A stretch of DNA of 64,000 nt from positions 722,001 to 786,000 of the forward strand of contig NZ_CP072334.1 in NCBI RefSeq assembly GCF_018127805.1. Direction: 5' to 3'. Made by a program: the position numbers and the translations under genes. A model generated the notes under the pieces. It searched no databases, was not told where the DNA came from, and was given only the letters and a program-made list of their open reading frames with translations. Numbering within the stretch: the first letter of the stretch is position 1; every line of letters begins with the position of its first letter. Source of the DNA: Prevotella sp. oral taxon 475 (GTDB lineage: Bacteria; Bacteroidota; Bacteroidia; Bacteroidales; Bacteroidaceae). Below, one piece after another: positions 26,697 through 36,596 of the stretch.

Positions 26697-26759
26697 TTTT
26701 GACAGAAACACAGGCTGTTTTGACAGAAATACAGGTTCTTTTGACAGAAGAACATAAGG
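26697..26759. repeat. 21-bp tandem repeat upstream of the GH5 gene
   Basis: Three units of 21 bp reading TTTTGACAGAAAYACAGG, with a weaker one just before at about 26670. They sit in the 190-bp gap (26653-26842) between the CE7-like gene and GH5. No -7/-33 promoter of the usual form was found there. Confidence 0.75.
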
Positions 26760-26842
26760 ACATATTGTGGCGAAGATACGTATGCTTCGGCTCGACTTTC
26801 ATTTGTCCATCATGACATTTCTCACAAAACTCACAGGAGATT

Positions 26843-28162
26843 TTACTCCCCTTTCCCCTTTGTGAGGGGTTGTGGGTGAGGCTTTTTTAGCTGTTTGCGC
26901 AGCCACTCTCGCCATTCTTCCCATTGTTCTTGAAACCAGAAGTGGCCCGTGGCGGGATATAGTTTCAGAGTTCGTAGTCCCTGAGTAACGTTATAGGCAG
27001 CGTATGCGCTGTTAGGTGGCACCACCTCGTCGTTATATCCAAACGAAAACCAGCAGGGAATAGTCAGTCGGCGAGCGAAATTCACGCCATCGTAATAGCC
27101 ACTTGTGGCCACTTTCTTAGCGTCGGGCTGCTTTTGACCATAGAAATAATGTGGCCATCCGCAGGCTTTGCCTTGAAGAGAGGCGGTGAGGTCGCACATT
27201 GCGGGATGCACCACGCCCACAAACGTAACGGCAGGATGCAGTGCACCGCACACCAACGACAGCACTCCGCCTTGGCTAGCACCAGTTACGCCCAGTTCTC
27301 GACCGTTCCATTCGGGCAGTTGGGTAAGATAATCCACCGCCCTTAGTGCGCCGATGAAGATGCGTTTGTAGGCCATTTGGTCGCGATTGTCGAGGTTTGT
27401 CTCCCAATACCTGTTCAATGCGCCGTGCAGCAGATCGTCGTACACCTGCTGCGGCATCGTTACAGGTATGCCATGCACACCTATTTCGAGGGTAATCGCC
27501 CCAATATTGGCTTGTTCTATGTCGCCTTGGTAGGGTCTGACGCCCGCTCCCGGAACGCGAAGTAACGCAGGACGCTTGTCCTCGTAGGCAGTGGGTATGC
27601 AGAGAATGCCGTAAATTCGGTTGCCGGGATTAAGTCCGTTAAAGCTCACTTCGTAAACTTGCACGCGCTCGGTACAGCGTTCGGGTAGCAGTCGGCGATG
27701 TGCTTCGAGCGGGTAATAACTTGCTTTCTCATAGGCATCGGCCCAAAACTGGTCGAAATCGGCTGGGCAATTGTCGGTGGGTTGCAGCGTTTTGGGGGCG
27801 TAACCCACGGTACAAAGGCCCTCGTAAGTCTTCTCGCCCACGTGCGCCCACACTTTAAGGCGATAGAAACCAGCCGTTTTCATCGTACCCTTCCATGTCG
27901 TTGTGCCGTCTTTTAGCACCACGCCGCTGCGTTTAACATCGGCATACATCACGGGGCCAGCCTCGATATCCACCTTTGCTTGTGGCAACGGACAGCCGTT
28001 TTTCAATACTGCCACATTGAAAATGGCCTCTTCTCCCAGCCGATAGTTCCAATTGGCGTGGTTGGGTTGCACTTGCACAACAATTTCTTTACCACGTATT
28101 TGCGCCACAACAGCAAGGCTCGCCAATAAGAAAAGCCCCAAAACGAGCGTTATTCGTTTCAT
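26843..28162 (-). CDS. CE7-like secreted acetyl esterase
   Basis: 439 aa with a signal peptide ending before QIRGKEI. Residues of about 25-130 form an Ig-like domain; the rest is an alpha/beta hydrolase of the AXE1/cephalosporin C deacetylase type. The nucleophile elbow is GVTGASQGG (about residue 290), the acid is near WFSFGYNDEVVPPN and the histidine is in PATGHFWF. In this operon it would remove acetyl groups from galactoglucomannan. The last 14 residues (KKPHPQPLTKGKGE) are read from a common Bacteroidetes intergenic repeat and look like an accidental extension. Confidence 0.87.
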   Translation of the reverse strand: MKRITLVLGLFLLASLAVVAQIRGKEIVVQVQPNHANWNYRLGEEAIFNVAVLKNGCPLPQAKVDIEAGPVMYADVKRSGVVLKDGTTTWKGTMKTAGFYRLKVWAHVGEKTYEGLCTVGYAPKTLQPTDNCPADFDQFWADAYEKASYYPLEAHRRLLPERCTERVQVYEVSFNGLNPGNRIYGILCIPTAYEDKRPALLRVPGAGVRPYQGDIEQANIGAITLEIGVHGIPVTMPQQVYDDLLHGALNRYWETNLDNRDQMAYKRIFIGALRAVDYLTQLPEWNGRELGVTGASQGGVLSLVCGALHPAVTFVGVVHPAMCDLTASLQGKACGWPHYFYGQKQPDAKKVATSGYYDGVNFARRLTIPCWFSFGYNDEVVPPNSAYAAYNVTQGLRTLKLYPATGHFWFQEQWEEWREWLRKQLKKPHPQPLTKGKGE

Positions 28163-28235
28163 TATTATATATTATTTTGAAAGGGAAACACCCCTTACTT
28201 CCTTTACTACTTTCTACTTTACTCCTTACCTCTTA

Positions 28236-29459
28236 CTACCTTACAAGCCGATAAACAACCACATCTTGTGCAGGAACAACAAACTTGCGGTCTACTTTTT
28301 GCTTGGTAGAAGTCTTTCCTTCCATGCGTCCAGTCCACAAATTCTTCACCTTATACACCTGTTGATCGAATTCGGTGCTACGTTTGCTCACCTCATCGTC
28401 GGTAAAGTTAAAGTCTTGCCAATTCAGATGGCAGGCAATGGGCTTGCGTGTGGGGTTGAAAATGGTCATTGCCCAATCGCCGTTTGCCAGCGGTTTGAAC
28501 CAATAATCCAATCCATCGCGACTAAGAAAGCGCAAACCTTGCACACCAAGCTTATCTTGATTAATGGCGATAAGGTCGCGATTGGTAAGTATGGCTTTCG
28601 TTTCGGCACTCATGTTGCGCACATCGTTGCCTAAGATAAGCGGACTAGCCATCATGCACCACATCGTGAAGTGGGCGCGGTCTTGGTTAACGGTAAGCCC
28701 ATTGCCCACTTCCAGCATGTCGGGGTCGTTCCAATGACCAGGACCAGCATAGCGGCGAAGACTGTCGTTCTTGTTGATACAATCTAAAACACTATATTGC
28801 ACGTAGGTGGGAAACACGCGCGTGGAGTCGAACGAGCACCAAATGTCTGGCCCAATACGCCACGAATGGCCTATATCTCTTGCCCAACGCCAAGGTTGGT
28901 TGTCGCCCCACTCGCACATCGAGAGGAAGATGGGGCGACCGGCAGCACAAAGGGCGTCGCTTATTAGCTGATAAGCGCCACGGGGATTGATGTTTGTGGT
29001 GTTGCACCAATCGTATTTCAGATAGTCAACTTCCCATCGGGCATATTGCAAGGCGTCTTGATATTCGTGTCCTAACGATCCTGGACGCCCCGCGCAAGTT
29101 TCCGATCCGGCATCACTATAAATGCCCAATTTCAGTCCGCGAGCATGTACATAATCGGCCAAAGCCTTCATCCCACCAGGAAAATGCTTAGGGTCGGCTT
29201 GTATAAAGCCGTCGGCATCGCGCTGTCCATGCCAGCAATCGTCGATATTTATATAGGTATAACCCGCATCACGCAGACCGCTCGACACCATGGCATCGGC
29301 TATACCCTTGATAATGTCTTCGTCGATGTTGCCCTGAAACTTGTTCCACGAACTCCATCCCATCTGTGGCGTTTGCGACAAACCCTCCCACTTCTGAGCC
29401 TTACCTGCCAGCGGAAGCCATGCCAGCATCAGCCCAATAATGATGTTATTTCGATTCAT
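28236..29459 (-). CDS. GH27 alpha-galactosidase
   Basis: 407 aa with signal peptide (cleaved near GKAQKWEGL). GH27 marks are TPQMGWSSWNKFQGNIDE, YTYINIDDCWHG, the nucleophile Asp in VDYLKYDWCN (about residue 150) and the acid/base Asp in HWNDPDMLEVGN (about residue 225). It removes alpha-1,6-galactose side groups from galactomannan. It is the promoter-proximal gene of the minus-strand operon. Confidence 0.94.
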   Translation of the reverse strand: MNRNNIIIGLMLAWLPLAGKAQKWEGLSQTPQMGWSSWNKFQGNIDEDIIKGIADAMVSSGLRDAGYTYINIDDCWHGQRDADGFIQADPKHFPGGMKALADYVHARGLKLGIYSDAGSETCAGRPGSLGHEYQDALQYARWEVDYLKYDWCNTTNINPRGAYQLISDALCAAGRPIFLSMCEWGDNQPWRWARDIGHSWRIGPDIWCSFDSTRVFPTYVQYSVLDCINKNDSLRRYAGPGHWNDPDMLEVGNGLTVNQDRAHFTMWCMMASPLILGNDVRNMSAETKAILTNRDLIAINQDKLGVQGLRFLSRDGLDYWFKPLANGDWAMTIFNPTRKPIACHLNWQDFNFTDDEVSKRSTEFDQQVYKVKNLWTGRMEGKTSTKQKVDRKFVVPAQDVVVYRLVR

Positions 29460-29493
29460 ATAGTCGATTGTTTTGCGTTAGATATTGACCCTG

Positions 29494-29525
29494 CAAAGAT
29501 AGAGTTTAAAGATGCAATGACCAAA
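29494..29525 (-). promoter_or_regulatory. Promoter of the galactomannan operon
   Basis: Minus strand: TTTG, 20 bases, TATCTTTG, 35 bp before the GH27 start at 29459. This is the only full-strength promoter I find for genes 28236 down to 17988. Confidence 0.8.
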
Positions 29526-29630
29526 TACAATATTAACCGAAACCGATACTTTTATATGTTTGTCGAGAAATCTTTGCCGGCCCTCTCCGCTGCGATGGAT
29601 TCCTCGATGATCTATAGAAGACGAAGCAGA

Positions 29631-29905
29631 GCCACTGAGCCGTTCAAAAGCACCGTCTGGAGCCCAAACGGTGCTATTGTACCCTACAGTGACGCCGCGG
29701 AGAAGAAAACGGTGCTTTTGTAGGCTACAGTAAGGCCGCGGAGAAGAAAAATGATGCTTTTGTAGGCTACAGTGACGCCGCGGAGAGGAAAATGATGCTT
29801 TTGTAGGCTACAGTGACGCCGCGGAGAAGAAAATGATGCTTTTGTAGGCTACAGTAAGGCCGCGGAGAGGAAAATGATGCTACTGTACCCTACAGTGACG
29901 CCGCT
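29631..29905. repeat. 41-bp tandem repeat array, second locus
   Basis: Six full units and one partial unit of 41-42 bp, starting at 29631, 29673, 29714, 29756, 29797, 29838 and 29879. The first unit (GCCACTGAGCCGTTCAAAA, then GGAGCCCAAACGGT) belongs to the same family as the array at 397-642. The rest read GCTTTTGTAGGCTACAGTGACGCCGCGGAGAAGAAAATGAT. Shared by both loci are the GCT start, the CGCGGAGA core and the AAAATGAT end. Confidence 0.9.
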
Positions 29906-29921
29906 AACCATCATACGTCGT

Positions 29922-30000
29922 GCGGGAGATGACCTCCCGAAGGTCAGGAAGTCATCTCCCGCACGACGGGAGGACACCTCCCGTGTCAGGAGAGATCATC
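29922..30000. repeat. 22-bp repeat array following the 41-bp array
   Basis: Three exact 22-bp units at 29922, 29944 and 29966 plus a partial one. They carry GCGGGAGATGACCTCCCG and its reverse-strand form GAAGTCATCTCCCGC, the same module as the late units of 1535-1820. The stretch 30001-30277 shows no further repeat and no gene. Confidence 0.85.
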
Positions 30001-30277
30001 AGCCGAAGGATCGTCGGGCACGGGAGCAAAACGAAGATAAAATCGTATTTGGGAGAAAGCATGCTCATTCCATTCTATCCATCGCTGCCGAAAAGTTGCA
30101 TCCAATCTTTGGTGCTCCGTTCTCCGTGAGGGTCTTCTACTTGGAGACGATGCCGATGGATGTCCGCAAACCCCTTTCGGGCAAGATGCCGTTGGTGCCG
30201 TCGTTAAAAAGATAGATAGCGTTGGCGCGCAGACGGATGGGGAATCTAAAAACGAATGTAGGTGGAGGAGACGAGCG

Positions 30278-31267
30278 TCAGAGGTTGCGCGCTGCCAGGC
30301 GTTCGGCTTCTTTACGCTGTGGCTTTCCGGTGGGAGTGATGGGCAAAGCCTCAACGGGGATGTAATAGCGAGGACACCAGTATGGGGGCAGGTATCGCCG
30401 GCAGAGACTGCGAAGGGCCGACTGTTGGGCTTGCTGCGAAAGAGAAGATGAGGGAACGTAGAGTAGAACGACGGCCTGTCCGAACTTGGCATCGCGCCGG
30501 TGACTGATGAAGAACGGTATGCGGAGATGCGGGCGCAGCAATTGTTCCACCTCTTCGATTTGAATCTTGATGCCGCCGCTGACGATCACGTTGTCTTTTC
30601 GGCCCAGAATGCGGAACCCATGGGGAGAGATCTCGGCCAGGTCGTTGGTGATGATGGGCGCATTGCAGAGATGGGGTGCGTCGACAACAAGGCATCCCTC
30701 GGCGTTGAGCGTCGTGCTGATGCCCGGCAACGGCGTATACCATCCACTGGCAGAAGGCCCGTTGAGGCGGCGAAGGGCAATGTGCGAGAGGGTCTCGGTC
30801 ATGCCATAAGTGCTCCACACAGCGTTGGGAAAGTCGCGAAGCTCTCTTTCCAAATCCTCGTCGATGGCTCCGCCGCCGATGAGGAGATGACGAATGCGGC
30901 GCAGACGGGTGCGTTCCGTCGGATCTTGCAGACTGTTGTAGACTTGCATCGGAACCATTGCGGCCAAATCGATCTCTTCTTCAACGTTGCGCAGGGGATG
31001 CCCGTCGGCCTCTACCTCTATCAGACGCAAGCCCCCTATCAATGCCCGGACGGCCATCATCTTACCACCGATATGCCGAAGCGAGAGACAGAGTAGGGCG
31101 GTGTCGCCGGGATGGAGCTGAAGAAATTGGCATGTCATTCGCGCACTGGCCTCCATCCGTCGCTTCTCAACGAGGAGCGGTTTGGGGGCACCGGTCGATC
31201 CGCTGGTATGCACCCACATCTGGGGATTCGGATCGGCCCATTCTTCTATCCATTCGGCAAGTACCAT
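30278..31267 (-). CDS. menE: o-Succinylbenzoate-CoA ligase
   Basis: 329 aa ANL-superfamily enzyme that activates o-succinylbenzoate to its CoA ester with ATP in menaquinone synthesis. The phosphate-binding loop WVHTSGSTGAPKPLLVEK lies very near the N-terminus (about residue 20), GRKDNVIVSGGIKIQIEEVEQ is the hinge region and ITPTGKPQRKEA holds the catalytic lysine. The family is normally longer at the N-terminus; a short form is usual in Bacteroidetes. Its start overlaps the end of menC by 22 bp. Last gene of the men operon. Confidence 0.87.
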   Translation of the reverse strand: MVLAEWIEEWADPNPQMWVHTSGSTGAPKPLLVEKRRMEASARMTCQFLQLHPGDTALLCLSLRHIGGKMMAVRALIGGLRLIEVEADGHPLRNVEEEIDLAAMVPMQVYNSLQDPTERTRLRRIRHLLIGGGAIDEDLERELRDFPNAVWSTYGMTETLSHIALRRLNGPSASGWYTPLPGISTTLNAEGCLVVDAPHLCNAPIITNDLAEISPHGFRILGRKDNVIVSGGIKIQIEEVEQLLRPHLRIPFFISHRRDAKFGQAVVLLYVPSSSLSQQAQQSALRSLCRRYLPPYWCPRYYIPVEALPITPTGKPQRKEAERLAARNL

Positions 31268-32289
31268 AGTCGGTTCTCTTTTATTTGCAGTGGGCGGGAG
31301 ATATTATCGGTAAAAAGCAGTCCTGTGCCCAATCCTTGCGGTAGAAGGATTCGAGGCCCATAAACTTGTGCGGCGAAATGAGCAATGGCATTCAAGCCGA
31401 CGTTGCTTTCCAGCGCACTGGTGGCCCACGAGCCGATGCCGCGTTCGGCAGCAAGGTTTATCCACTCGGTGCAACCGCTGATGCCGCCGTGCAAGGTGGG
31501 CTTGAGGATAATGTAAGCGGGGCGGATGGTGTCGAGCAACTGCCTTTTCTGTTCGGCAGAGTGAATGCCGATGAGTTCTTCATCGAGTGCGATGGGCACA
31601 GCCGATAGTCTACACAGCTGCGCCATCTCGTTCCACTGTCCCTGTCGGATAGGCTGTTCGATGGAATGGATGTCGAAATGGGCCAGGCGTTCGAGCTTGT
31701 TGAGAGCTTCGTCGGGCCGGAAAGCACCGTTGGCGTCCAGTCGGAGCTCCACGGCCTCCTTGTCGAAAGTCTGTCGGATGCGGCGCAGAAGTTCAATTTC
31801 CTGTTCGAAATCGATGGCTCCGATCTTCAGTTTCACGCAACGGAAGCCCTGCCTGAGTTTTTCTTCAAGCCGCGTTGCCATCTCGCAGAATGTCCCCATC
31901 CACACCAATCCATTGATGGGGATTCCCTCTTTGCCCCGTGCAAAGGGCGTATCGGATAGTGCCGTGTTGCCGCCGCGTTGCCATTGCGCCAGAGCTGTTT
32001 CGAGTCCGAAGAGGATGGAGGGATAAGCTCGCAGGCGATGACTGTCGATTCGGCCCGTGGTACAGAAGTTGTCGCAGGCTTGTTGCAGGATTTCTTCATA
32101 ATCGGGCAGGTCGTCGCAGCTGAGTTGGGGCAACGGAGCGCATTCGCCTACGCCCTCGACGCCCGGCATTTCGTCGGCCGAGAGCGTGAGAAGCCATATC
32201 CGCCGCGAGCGATAGACACCGCGTGAGGTCATGGCAGGATTGCGAAAATGCAACGTTCGAGGAGCGATGCGGATGCGAAAGGTCGTCAC
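31246..32289 (-). CDS. menC: o-Succinylbenzoate synthase
   Basis: 347 aa enolase-superfamily enzyme that dehydrates SHCHC to o-succinylbenzoate. Catalytic features are the Lys pair in [13 protein letters not shown] (about residue 145), the metal ligand Asp in LRLDANGAF (about 170), then Glu in HSIEQPI and Asp/Glu in ALDEELIG, with the second lysine in [11 protein letters not shown]. It starts at GTG, overlapping the menB stop by 4 bp, so it is translationally coupled. Confidence 0.9.
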   Translation of the reverse strand: MTTFRIRIAPRTLHFRNPAMTSRGVYRSRRIWLLTLSADEMPGVEGVGECAPLPQLSCDDLPDYEEILQQACDNFCTTGRIDSHRLRAYPSILFGLETALAQWQRGGNTALSDTPFARGKEGIPINGLVWMGTFCEMATRLEEKLRQGFRCVKLKIGAIDFEQEIELLRRIRQTFDKEAVELRLDANGAFRPDEALNKLERLAHFDIHSIEQPIRQGQWNEMAQLCRLSAVPIALDEELIGIHSAEQKRQLLDTIRPAYIILKPTLHGGISGCTEWINLAAERGIGSWATSALESNVGLNAIAHFAAQVYGPRILLPQGLGTGLLFTDNISRPLQIKENRLWYLPNG

Positions 32290-33110
32290 GGCAGTTTGGG
32301 ATATTTCTTAAAGTCGGGTCGACGCTTCTCGAGAAAAGCCCGACCGCCCTCTTGTGCTTCGTCGAGAAAGTAGTAGAGCATCGTTGCATCGCCGGCCAAC
32401 TCTTGAATACCGGCCTGCCCATCGAGTTCGGCATTGAGTCCGGCTTTGATCATCCGCAGAGCCAGCGCACTGTGTTCCATCATCCGTTGGGCCCATTCCA
32501 CACATTCGTCTTCAAGCTGTTCGAGAGGAACCACCTTGTTGACAAGGCCCATCCGTTCGGCCTCGTCGGCAGAATATTGGCGACAGAGAAACCAAATCTC
32601 TCGCGCTTTCTTCTGTCCTACGACTCGGGCCAGGTAAGATGCACCGAAACCGGCATCGAACGAGCCTACGCGTGGCCCCGTCTGACCGAAGACAGCATTG
32701 CTGCTGGCGATGGTGAGGTCGCAAACAAGATGCAGAACATGACCGCCACCGATGGCAAATCCATTCACCATGGCCACCACAGGTTTGGGAATGCGGCGTA
32801 TCTGCATCTGCACGTCGAGCACACTCAAGCGTGGCACGCCGTCTTCGCCAACATATCCGCCGCGACCTTTCACGTTCATGTCGCCGCCTGCGCAGAAAGC
32901 CTTGTCGCCTGCGCCTGTAATCAATACCACGCCAATGCTTTGCGCCTCGCGACAATAGGCCAAGGCCTGACTCATCTCCCACGTCGTGCGGGGGGTAAAG
33001 GCGTTGCGGCGGTGCGGGCGATTGATGGTGATCTTGGCAATGCCATCAAACGCTTCAAAAAGAACTTCCTTAAAATCGAAGCCCGGGATCGTTGTCCAAT
33101 TTCTTTTCAT
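32286..33110 (-). CDS. menB: 1,4-Dihydroxy-2-naphthoyl-CoA synthase
   Basis: 274 aa crotonase-fold enzyme that closes the naphthoquinone ring. It has the oxyanion-hole segments [19 protein letters not shown] (about 70-88) and [19 protein letters not shown] (about 120-140), then [37 protein letters not shown], the MenB signature that sets it apart from enoyl-CoA hydratases. It begins 5 bp after the menD stop. Confidence 0.93.
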   Translation of the reverse strand: MKRNWTTIPGFDFKEVLFEAFDGIAKITINRPHRRNAFTPRTTWEMSQALAYCREAQSIGVVLITGAGDKAFCAGGDMNVKGRGGYVGEDGVPRLSVLDVQMQIRRIPKPVVAMVNGFAIGGGHVLHLVCDLTIASSNAVFGQTGPRVGSFDAGFGASYLARVVGQKKAREIWFLCRQYSADEAERMGLVNKVVPLEQLEDECVEWAQRMMEHSALALRMIKAGLNAELDGQAGIQELAGDATMLYYFLDEAQEGGRAFLEKRRPDFKKYPKLP

Positions 33111-33115
33111 TGTTT

Positions 33116-34729
33116 TTATTGATTAGGAATGAGGTTGCACTCTAACAGAATGGGCCGTTCAGACTCTGCGTTCAGTAACCAGTCGATACCCGCTTTCATC
33201 TCATCAGTTGTGCAAGCCGAAAGATAATGTACATCGTTTTGGCGGCAAATACCCTCGGCGTGGGTCGTATGTTCGGCGCAGACGAGGCGTCGATGTAGGG
33301 CATCGGAGGGCATACCCTGCACCTGTTGAAAGATTCCGCCGCCGCCATTGTTGAGTAAGAGAATACGGAAATTGCCACGAAGATTCCGATTCCACAGGGC
33401 ATTTTGATCGTAGAAGAAGCTGAGATCGCCGATAACGCAGAACACTTTGCCCGATTCTCCCACAGACATGCCGGCGGCAGTAGAGAGCGAACCCTCGATG
33501 CCATTTACCCCGCGGTTGCATCCTACGTGGTGATGGGCATAGCGATTGGCCAGTCGGACGGGTAGACTGTTGGCATAGTGCACCCGGAAAGGGAAGGATG
33601 CGCGTGTGAGTTGCGCCTCGAAATGCTTCACGACGGCGGCTTCCGAGAAAGGCAGTTCTTCTTGTTCCCGTTGTTGTTGCAGTGTTTGCGAGGCGTTGTT
33701 CCACAGAGTGGCATATTCTTCGGCCTCTTCTTTGGGTAGAGTTTTGAGGCAACAGCGCAGCACGGCGGTGGGAGCAGACTCGACCATCCCTGTGAGATGC
33801 ATAAAGGTGTCGCACACTTCTCCGGTCTCGTTCACGAGCCATTGTTCGGCCTTCGAGGCTCGGCGCAGAAACGCTTTCAGGTTTTTACCGATGAGCATTC
33901 CGCCGAGGTGCAGGATGAAGTCGGGCAGAAGCGTGTCGGCATTGGGAAGCGAGGCAATAAGATCGTCGGCATTTTGTATGCCGCCCGCATAGCTCAATAC
34001 CTCGGAGATCACTGCTGCACGCGATGCCAAACGCCCGATGCAGTCGGAAGGAAGTGCACCCTCGGGCAACTGACCTATGACAATCAACGGGCGACGAGCC
34101 TGTGCAAAGCCGGTCAGCAGGGGGTGAATGTCTGCCGAGTCGACACTTCTTGGCACAAGTCGCCGGATGATACGCTGGGCGGGAAGGGTCTCGACGTTGA
34201 ACCGAAATAGCGGTTCGGAGAGGGGGACGTTGATGTGCACGGGTCCTGCACCATGATGATCAAGAGCGAGGAGAGCCTCGTTCACCAGTCGGTTGCAGTG
34301 CCATCGCTCCGTCTCATCTCGTCCTTCGGGCAGCGAAACGGCTTTCTTCACCAGTGGACCCAGAGCATCGGCCTGCGGAAGAGTCTGTCCGTCTTGTTGA
34401 TTGATCCAGGCTTTGGGTCGGTCGGCCGAAACAATGACGAGCGGCACGCGCTGATAATAAGCCTCGGCAACGGCGGGAGCGAGATTGAGTAGGGCCGTTC
34501 CCGAGGTGACGCACACCGCCACCCGCCCTTTGTTTTGCTGCGCCATGCCCAACGCATAGAAGCCGGCCGAGCGTTCGTCGGTAATGGGATAGCAGGCGAT
34601 GGCGCCGCATTCGGCCAGGTTATGCACGATGGGCGCATTGCGCGAACCGGGACACACCACCGCTTTCGTCACGCCATGCGCTACGAGAAGCGACGTGAGG
34701 ATGTTGATTTGCTCTTTGTCTGAATACAT
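33116..34729 (-). CDS. menD: SEPHCHC synthase
   Basis: 537 aa thiamine-diphosphate enzyme that adds 2-oxoglutarate to isochorismate. The N-terminal [24 protein letters not shown] and [16 protein letters not shown] are the MenD signature with the ThDP-activating Glu. [20 protein letters not shown] and [15 protein letters not shown] form the ThDP/Mg site near residues 400-440. Length is normal for the family. It lies 25 bp after menF. Confidence 0.93.
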   Translation of the reverse strand: MYSDKEQINILTSLLVAHGVTKAVVCPGSRNAPIVHNLAECGAIACYPITDERSAGFYALGMAQQNKGRVAVCVTSGTALLNLAPAVAEAYYQRVPLVIVSADRPKAWINQQDGQTLPQADALGPLVKKAVSLPEGRDETERWHCNRLVNEALLALDHHGAGPVHINVPLSEPLFRFNVETLPAQRIIRRLVPRSVDSADIHPLLTGFAQARRPLIVIGQLPEGALPSDCIGRLASRAAVISEVLSYAGGIQNADDLIASLPNADTLLPDFILHLGGMLIGKNLKAFLRRASKAEQWLVNETGEVCDTFMHLTGMVESAPTAVLRCCLKTLPKEEAEEYATLWNNASQTLQQQREQEELPFSEAAVVKHFEAQLTRASFPFRVHYANSLPVRLANRYAHHHVGCNRGVNGIEGSLSTAAGMSVGESGKVFCVIGDLSFFYDQNALWNRNLRGNFRILLLNNGGGGIFQQVQGMPSDALHRRLVCAEHTTHAEGICRQNDVHYLSACTTDEMKAGIDWLLNAESERPILLECNLIPNQ

Positions 34730-34754
34730 CTTTTTGTTGAAACTTTTCCCGATT

Positions 34755-35840
34755 TTACGTCTTCCTTTCTTCTTGGAGAAGCCTTTTCATCGTCTCCATT
34801 TTGGCTTTTGTCTCCTCCCATTCTTGTTCTTCGGTGCTGTCTTTGAGCAAACCGCCACCGGCATAAAGGCGCAATCCGCCATCGAACAGCTCCATACAGC
34901 GCAGCGACACATAGAGCCGGACGTCGCCCGTTCTGCTAACAGGACCGGCAAACCCGCTGTAGTAACGGCGAGGGGCCGACTCGTTCGCATTGATAAAAGC
35001 CCAAGCCTCGGCTTTGGGCAGGCCACATACTGCTGGTGTGGGATGAAGGGCGTGAACGATGTCTCCCAGTCCGCACTGCGGTTTCAATCGGAAAGTAAAG
35101 TCGCTGCGCAGATGCAGCAAGTCGCCCGCTTGTTGAGTGTAAGGGGCGGTCTCGTCGATTTCGGAGGCTAAGCCCTGTAATTGAACCTCGAGATAACGCG
35201 CCACGAGTTGCTGCTCTTGCCGGTTTTTCTCACTCCAAGTGGCCTTTTGCACATTGTTCGGTCTGTCTTCATCCTCTTTTGAGGCTGATGGGGAAGGCTG
35301 TTTCATGGTGCCAGCCAGAGCCATCGTCTGCCATTGGTCTTCATGGTGGGCCAAAAGCGTCTCGGGAGTGGCCATGAGCCACGTGCCGCTGCGTTGTGTC
35401 GAGACCAAGGCTACAAACATTCGGGGATAGACTTGGCAAGCCTTCATAAACAGTTTTTCGACATCGAGGCAACCCTCCACTCGTATTTCTTCCGTTCTAC
35501 TGAGCACAATCTTATCGAAAACACCCGTTTCCAATTGCCGATGAAAGAGCTGAAAATCTCTTGAGTAATTGAGACTTGACAATGGAGAATGGAGAATGGC
35601 CAATGGAGCATCGGGGAGACGGACCTTCGGTATCGGTATTTTCTTCACCTCATCCGGGCGTATCAGCAGGATGGGGCAAGCCTTTGAAGGAGTGAAAGGG
35701 GCAAAGACAAAGCCCTCGGCGGTGTTCAACGCCTCGTATTGGGCCAACTCCTGCGCACCGACGTCCGCCTGCGTGTAGCGTGTGGCCTGCGTCTCGTGCG
35801 GATGCCGAAAGAGGACGAAGTCTTTTTTGCGGTCAAGCAT
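34755..35840 (-). CDS. menF: Isochorismate synthase
   Basis: 361 aa chorismate-binding enzyme that turns chorismate to isochorismate, the first committed step to menaquinone. Motifs are DKIVLSRTEEI, TWLMATPETLLAHHE, ALAGTMKQP, then FTFRLKPQCGLGDIVHALHPTPAVCGLPKAEAWAFI and YYSGFAGPVS, which together make the Mg/chorismate site. It is shorter than Escherichia coli MenF, as in other Bacteroidetes. It follows the thioesterase by 110 bp. Confidence 0.92.
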   Translation of the reverse strand: MLDRKKDFVLFRHPHETQATRYTQADVGAQELAQYEALNTAEGFVFAPFTPSKACPILLIRPDEVKKIPIPKVRLPDAPLAILHSPLSSLNYSRDFQLFHRQLETGVFDKIVLSRTEEIRVEGCLDVEKLFMKACQVYPRMFVALVSTQRSGTWLMATPETLLAHHEDQWQTMALAGTMKQPSPSASKEDEDRPNNVQKATWSEKNRQEQQLVARYLEVQLQGLASEIDETAPYTQQAGDLLHLRSDFTFRLKPQCGLGDIVHALHPTPAVCGLPKAEAWAFINANESAPRRYYSGFAGPVSRTGDVRLYVSLRCMELFDGGLRLYAGGGLLKDSTEEQEWEETKAKMETMKRLLQEERKT

Positions 35841-35950
35841 ATTTTATCGGAGAGTCAAACCTGTTGCATCAAGGAGTCGGGTTTCTCTCAACGAGGCATC
35901 AAATGCATCTGTAGGGAGTGTCGAACATCTTGGGAAACAGTTGAAAGACG

Positions 35951-36370
35951 TCAATCGTTCTTGCGAGCATTGAGCACGTAGTTGGTCACTTGGACGGAGC
36001 AAACCAGTTCTCCCGCACCGTTTTCTATCTCTACCAGCCATTGATGCAGCGTGCGTCCTTTGTGCATCAGTCGTGCTTTGGCCGTCACGGTGTCGCCCTC
36101 TTCCACGGCCAAAAGATGACTTCCGCTCACGTTGATGCCCACACTGATCTTGCCGGGACACAGAGCCAGCGAACCAACACCGGCCAGATTCTCGGCCAAG
36201 GCCAACGAGGCACCACCGCTAAGGAAGCCAAAGGGTTGGCGGTTGCGTTCGTCCACCTTCATCTTAGCCATGCAAGTGTCGGGCTCGGGCGTAGAAATCA
36301 ACTCCATTCCCAGGGCTGATGAGAGATTGGGACGTTTGCCAATCGTTTCTTTAATCTGTTGGATATCCAT
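35951..36370 (-). CDS. menI: Hotdog-fold thioesterase, probably DHNA-CoA thioesterase
   Basis: 139 aa. The start MDIQQIKETIGKRPN was chosen because the upstream extension to 36550 is unconserved and crosses the -7 element. The hotdog core shows NRQPFGFLSGGASLALAENLAGVGS, where the acidic residue after the SGGAS turn is catalytic in the PaaI/MenI group, and GTVTAKARLMHKGRTLHQWLVEI-like strands. Being the first gene of a complete men operon makes hydrolysis of 1,4-dihydroxy-2-naphthoyl-CoA the most likely role. A TAAGTTTG -7 element lies at 36395-36402. The gene symbol is given on context. Confidence 0.75.
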   Translation of the reverse strand: MDIQQIKETIGKRPNLSSALGMELISTPEPDTCMAKMKVDERNRQPFGFLSGGASLALAENLAGVGSLALCPGKISVGINVSGSHLLAVEEGDTVTAKARLMHKGRTLHQWLVEIENGAGELVCSVQVTNYVLNARKND

Positions 36371-36394
36371 CTTTTCTTTTGTTTTCGTGTTGTG

Positions 36395-36402
36395 CAAACT
36401 TA
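36395..36402 (-). promoter_or_regulatory. -7 element of the menaquinone operon
   Basis: TAAGTTTG on the minus strand, 25 bp before the thioesterase start. A poly-T stretch stands upstream in place of a clear -33. Confidence 0.55.
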
Positions 36403-36596
36403 CAAAAAAAAATGAAGATCGTACTCCTTTCTGCTTAAAAAGGCGTTCTTTTCGAACTGCGAGAGAAGAACAACAAGAACTCAATGAGGACAGGTCGCCA
36501 CCTCCTTCCAGGTCGTTGCAACGGGCGTTGCCTGCCTTGTACGTTCTCACTGTTCAGAGGCTTACTCCTGACGACTTCTCTCCTTATTTCCAAAAG

